From contig DAIOGN010000003.1 of assembly GCA_036745245.1 (NCBI GenBank), positions 1 to 52,100 of the forward strand: 52,100 nt of DNA, read 5' to 3'. Both the position numbers and the translations under genes were made by a program. The notes below the pieces were generated by a model that saw only the letters and a program-made list of their open reading frames with translations, did no database searches and was not told where the DNA came from. The DNA comes from DAIOGN01 sp036745245 (GTDB lineage: Bacteria; Zixibacteria; MSB-5A5; JAUVRN01). How positions within the stretch are numbered: position 1 is the first letter of the stretch; every line of letters starts with the position of its first letter. Shown here piece by piece: positions 50,676 through 52,100 of this stretch.

Positions 50676-51065
50676 TCAGGTGTCGGGTTGTGGATGGTGT
50701 CCCGTGGCGGGGTTGTTGCCTGCACGAACCAGGGAAAGGAGGTACGGATATTTGCGACGATACGTGAGCGCCATGCTTCGATAGGGCTCGAGATCGTTGG
50801 GCATGTCGACCTGCGAATTGTTCACGTAGCGCACCACCGACTCGCTGTCGGAGAAGATTTCGAGTGTCTTGTTCTTGAAGAGGTGAGGATTCAGATCGAC
50901 GAATTCCAGAAGTGCGAGAAGCGAAGCGTACGGGCACTCCGTGGCGGAGCCGTTGAACTGGGCCCGAAACGTGATGTCGAGATCGGGGATGCTGAAACTC
51001 ACTACTCCGGCCTGGGCCGGTGAGCCGCCGTTTCTGAGCATTACGCCGCTAAAATAGCATTGCAT
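50676..51065 (-). CDS. RNase H-like fold protein
   Basis: The predicted product has 129 residues from ATG 51065, or 121 from ATG 51041; neither has a clear ribosome site. AGVVSFSIPDLDITFRAQF, ATECPYASLLALLEFV and LEIFSDSESVVRYVNNSQ follow the strand order of RNase HI-like domains, with Glu (TECPYASL) and Asp (FSDSES) at typical acidic positions. The first-strand Asp is less clear, so catalytic activity is uncertain. Ends at a strong terminator. Confidence 0.65.
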   Translation of the reverse strand: MQCYFSGVMLRNGGSPAQAGVVSFSIPDLDITFRAQFNGSATECPYASLLALLEFVDLNPHLFKNKTLEIFSDSESVVRYVNNSQVDMPNDLEPYRSMALTYRRKYPYLLSLVRAGNNPATGHHPQPDT

Positions 51066-51344
51066 CTTGGGTCCGAGCTTCTCCGTTTGCCTTCGAGCGA
51101 TCCAAGGAGCAAAGCAAATGCCCTCCAGCGTCTGACCGTGGCCGGACCTCGTCCTCAACCGGAGTTTTTGGTGCCCTTGTAAGCCGTTGAAAACTGGCGG
51201 CTTATCGCTGTGCAGTTGGTGAGCACTCGGAGCCTCCCTCGCGGCGGCTCCGGAGCGGGGGCCGCGCGGTGCAACAACCTTCACATTTCAGCTGTGCCGC
51301 TGCTTCGCTCTGGGGCGCCCGGAAACGCCGGGGAGGCCGGTGCG
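51066..51344. other. Intergenic stretch without recognisable gene
   Basis: About 280 bases upstream of the RNase H-like gene on the minus strand. Open frames here lack ribosome sites and family features. No promoter or repeat is convincing. Confidence 0.5.
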
Positions 51345-52100
51345 CTAGGTGTAAAACAGCACTCCCACGGCAACATCGCCGCCCAGCTCCGGATGATCCC
51401 TATAAAGGAAGTCGAAGCCAAACGGCCCGGCTGAAATAAGCAACCCCAGAGACAGGCGAAGCGGGGACGTGACGAGGTCGGCGGACAGGGCCAGATTCTC
51501 GCCCACCTTCACGGTTTCGCCCAGGCTCCATTGGAGGTGGGAAAGCGATGCCACCCGCACGCAGAGAAGGTTGGAATACTCAAACGTGAGCCCAGCCGAC
51601 AGGCGGGGCGTAAATAGCCGGGCTTCCTCGGAGGAGGTTCCAAGTCCGGTGGCCGCGCAGTCGAGGCTGAATCGCCGGCTCAGTCGCGCGCGCACACCGG
51701 CGCCGAGTGCAAATTCGTAAAGGGCCGGAAAGCGCGATCCGGCGTAAACGCTCCCGTGCTCGACTACCGCTCCCAGTGCCACCCACCGAGCGGGTTGCCA
51801 GGCGACTCCGGAAGCCAGAAGCAACTCGCTGTAGTACTGCCCGGATCCAAGAGTGGAGAAGGACACTCCAAGCCCGAATGATCCGGGTCGCGCTGTAATG
51901 TCGACCGCCCCCGAGCGCAGCTCCGCCAGACCGTAGGGCTGTGCGCCCGCCACATGAACACGTGGCGCGCTGTCGACCAGTCGGCCGGGAGCTGTGTGCC
52001 AGAAGTGGAGCGCAGGGCGCAACGGGTCGAAAGCCGCGGGAGTTGAGACGGCCCGCAGCGCCTCGAAGGCCTCGGTCAGCTCGTTCCGCTCTTCCCCCAG
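51345..52100 (-). CDS. Beta-barrel outer-membrane-type protein (5' partial)
   Basis: The frame is open through the right edge (first visible codons read LGEERNELTEAFEALRAV), so the start lies outside; 251 residues are visible. Alternating short amphipathic strands rich in Gly, Ser and aromatic residues (FGLGVSFSTLGSGQYYSEL, FEYSNLLCVRVASLSHLQW, GFDFLYRDHPELGGDVAVG) and a terminal aromatic residue (VGVLFYT) are typical of an outer-membrane barrel. PYGLAELRSGAVDI near the visible start resembles PorV/UPF0164-like proteins only loosely. Confidence 0.68.
   Translation of the reverse strand: MGEERNELTEAFEALRAVSTPAAFDPLRPALHFWHTAPGRLVDSAPRVHVAGAQPYGLAELRSGAVDITARPGSFGLGVSFSTLGSGQYYSELLLASGVAWQPARWVALGAVVEHGSVYAGSRFPALYEFALGAGVRARLSRRFSLDCAATGLGTSSEEARLFTPRLSAGLTFEYSNLLCVRVASLSHLQWSLGETVKVGENLALSADLVTSPLRLSLGLLISAGPFGFDFLYRDHPELGGDVAVGVLFYT

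Noticed and set aside
1..52100. CRISPR arrays, rRNA, prophage structural genes, integrases or complete transposase genes
   Set aside because: Looked for on both strands; no regularly spaced direct repeats and no matching protein motifs were seen.

Overview
The window reads as chromosomal DNA from an uncultured, GC-rich Gram-negative bacterium of the wider FCB-type candidate phyla (Eisenbacteria, Krumholzibacteriota or Latescibacteria-like; this placement is inference). The evidence is several exported proteins ending in a FlgD-like sorting domain (motifs such as QNYPNPFNPTT and a final RxMxLLK/R), dockerin pairs of the NxDGxVxxxDxIYLVN type, Myxococcus-type Cys-rich repeats, and lipoproteins. 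A run of ten N inside a gene marks a scaffold gap. No rRNA, tRNA, CRISPR array or complete insertion sequence was found.

Bases 1-9168 are the 3' part of a respiratory operon. It encodes a Rieske-type cytochrome b (cut by the left edge), a seven-haem cytochrome c, a Tat-exported molybdopterin subunit of the nitrate reductase/nitrite oxidoreductase class, a four-cluster iron-sulphur subunit, a lipoprotein haem-b gamma subunit and a TorD/NarJ-type chaperone. The gene set suggests an outward-facing Mo enzyme coupled to the quinone pool through a bc-type complex. Bases 9500-18400 hold a Cys-rich/dockerin surface protein, three GT-C type membrane glycosyltransferases and a secreted subtilisin with two PKD domains. 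An unassigned structured RNA candidate with its own terminator follows (about 18711-18864).

Bases 19297-23376 are a housekeeping operon, pgsA-pgpA-cinA-thpR-recA, followed by a DUF5674 pair. Bases 24343-29076 are a visibly more AT-rich island of four secreted-protein genes: a possible detached M64 N-terminal domain, an M64 peptidase with dockerin, an Asp-box (sialidase-like) protein with dockerin, and a cohesin-like protein with a sorting tail. The last could be a surface anchor for the two dockerin enzymes (inference). Bases 29287-35271 are small genes: PspC, a CBM9-like protein, DUF2087, GNAT, an ICMT-like methyltransferase, a lipoprotein, a SnoaL-like protein, an Fpg/Nei glycosylase, a small membrane protein and a GT4 glycosyltransferase.

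Bases 35686-38813 hold the most unusual cassette. Two small secreted paralogues carry three copies of a motif VLxG[HR]x[ED]PP[IL]. They lie directly upstream of a TPR-AAA+ (sigma-54 activator type)-Fis regulator whose Walker B Asp is replaced by Asn. A peptide-signalling circuit is a reasonable hypothesis. Further right are a UPF0149 gene, a trypsin-like lipoprotein followed by a stand-alone copy of its N-terminal domain, a fused membrane/spermidine-synthase-like protein, and a cytoplasmic alpha/beta-hydrolase-subtilisin fusion with an unknown partner (43104-46064). The window ends with a zinc-phospholipase/S1-P1-nuclease-like surface protein, a DinB-like protein, a glucose-6-phosphate isomerase, an RNase H-like protein and a beta-barrel protein cut by the right edge.

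Palindromic intergenic repeats are scattered through the window (GGGGTCAGACCCC type and an AAAGGGGCCAGCACACTTTTC type). They look like REP/MITE-type elements, but no associated transposase gene is present.
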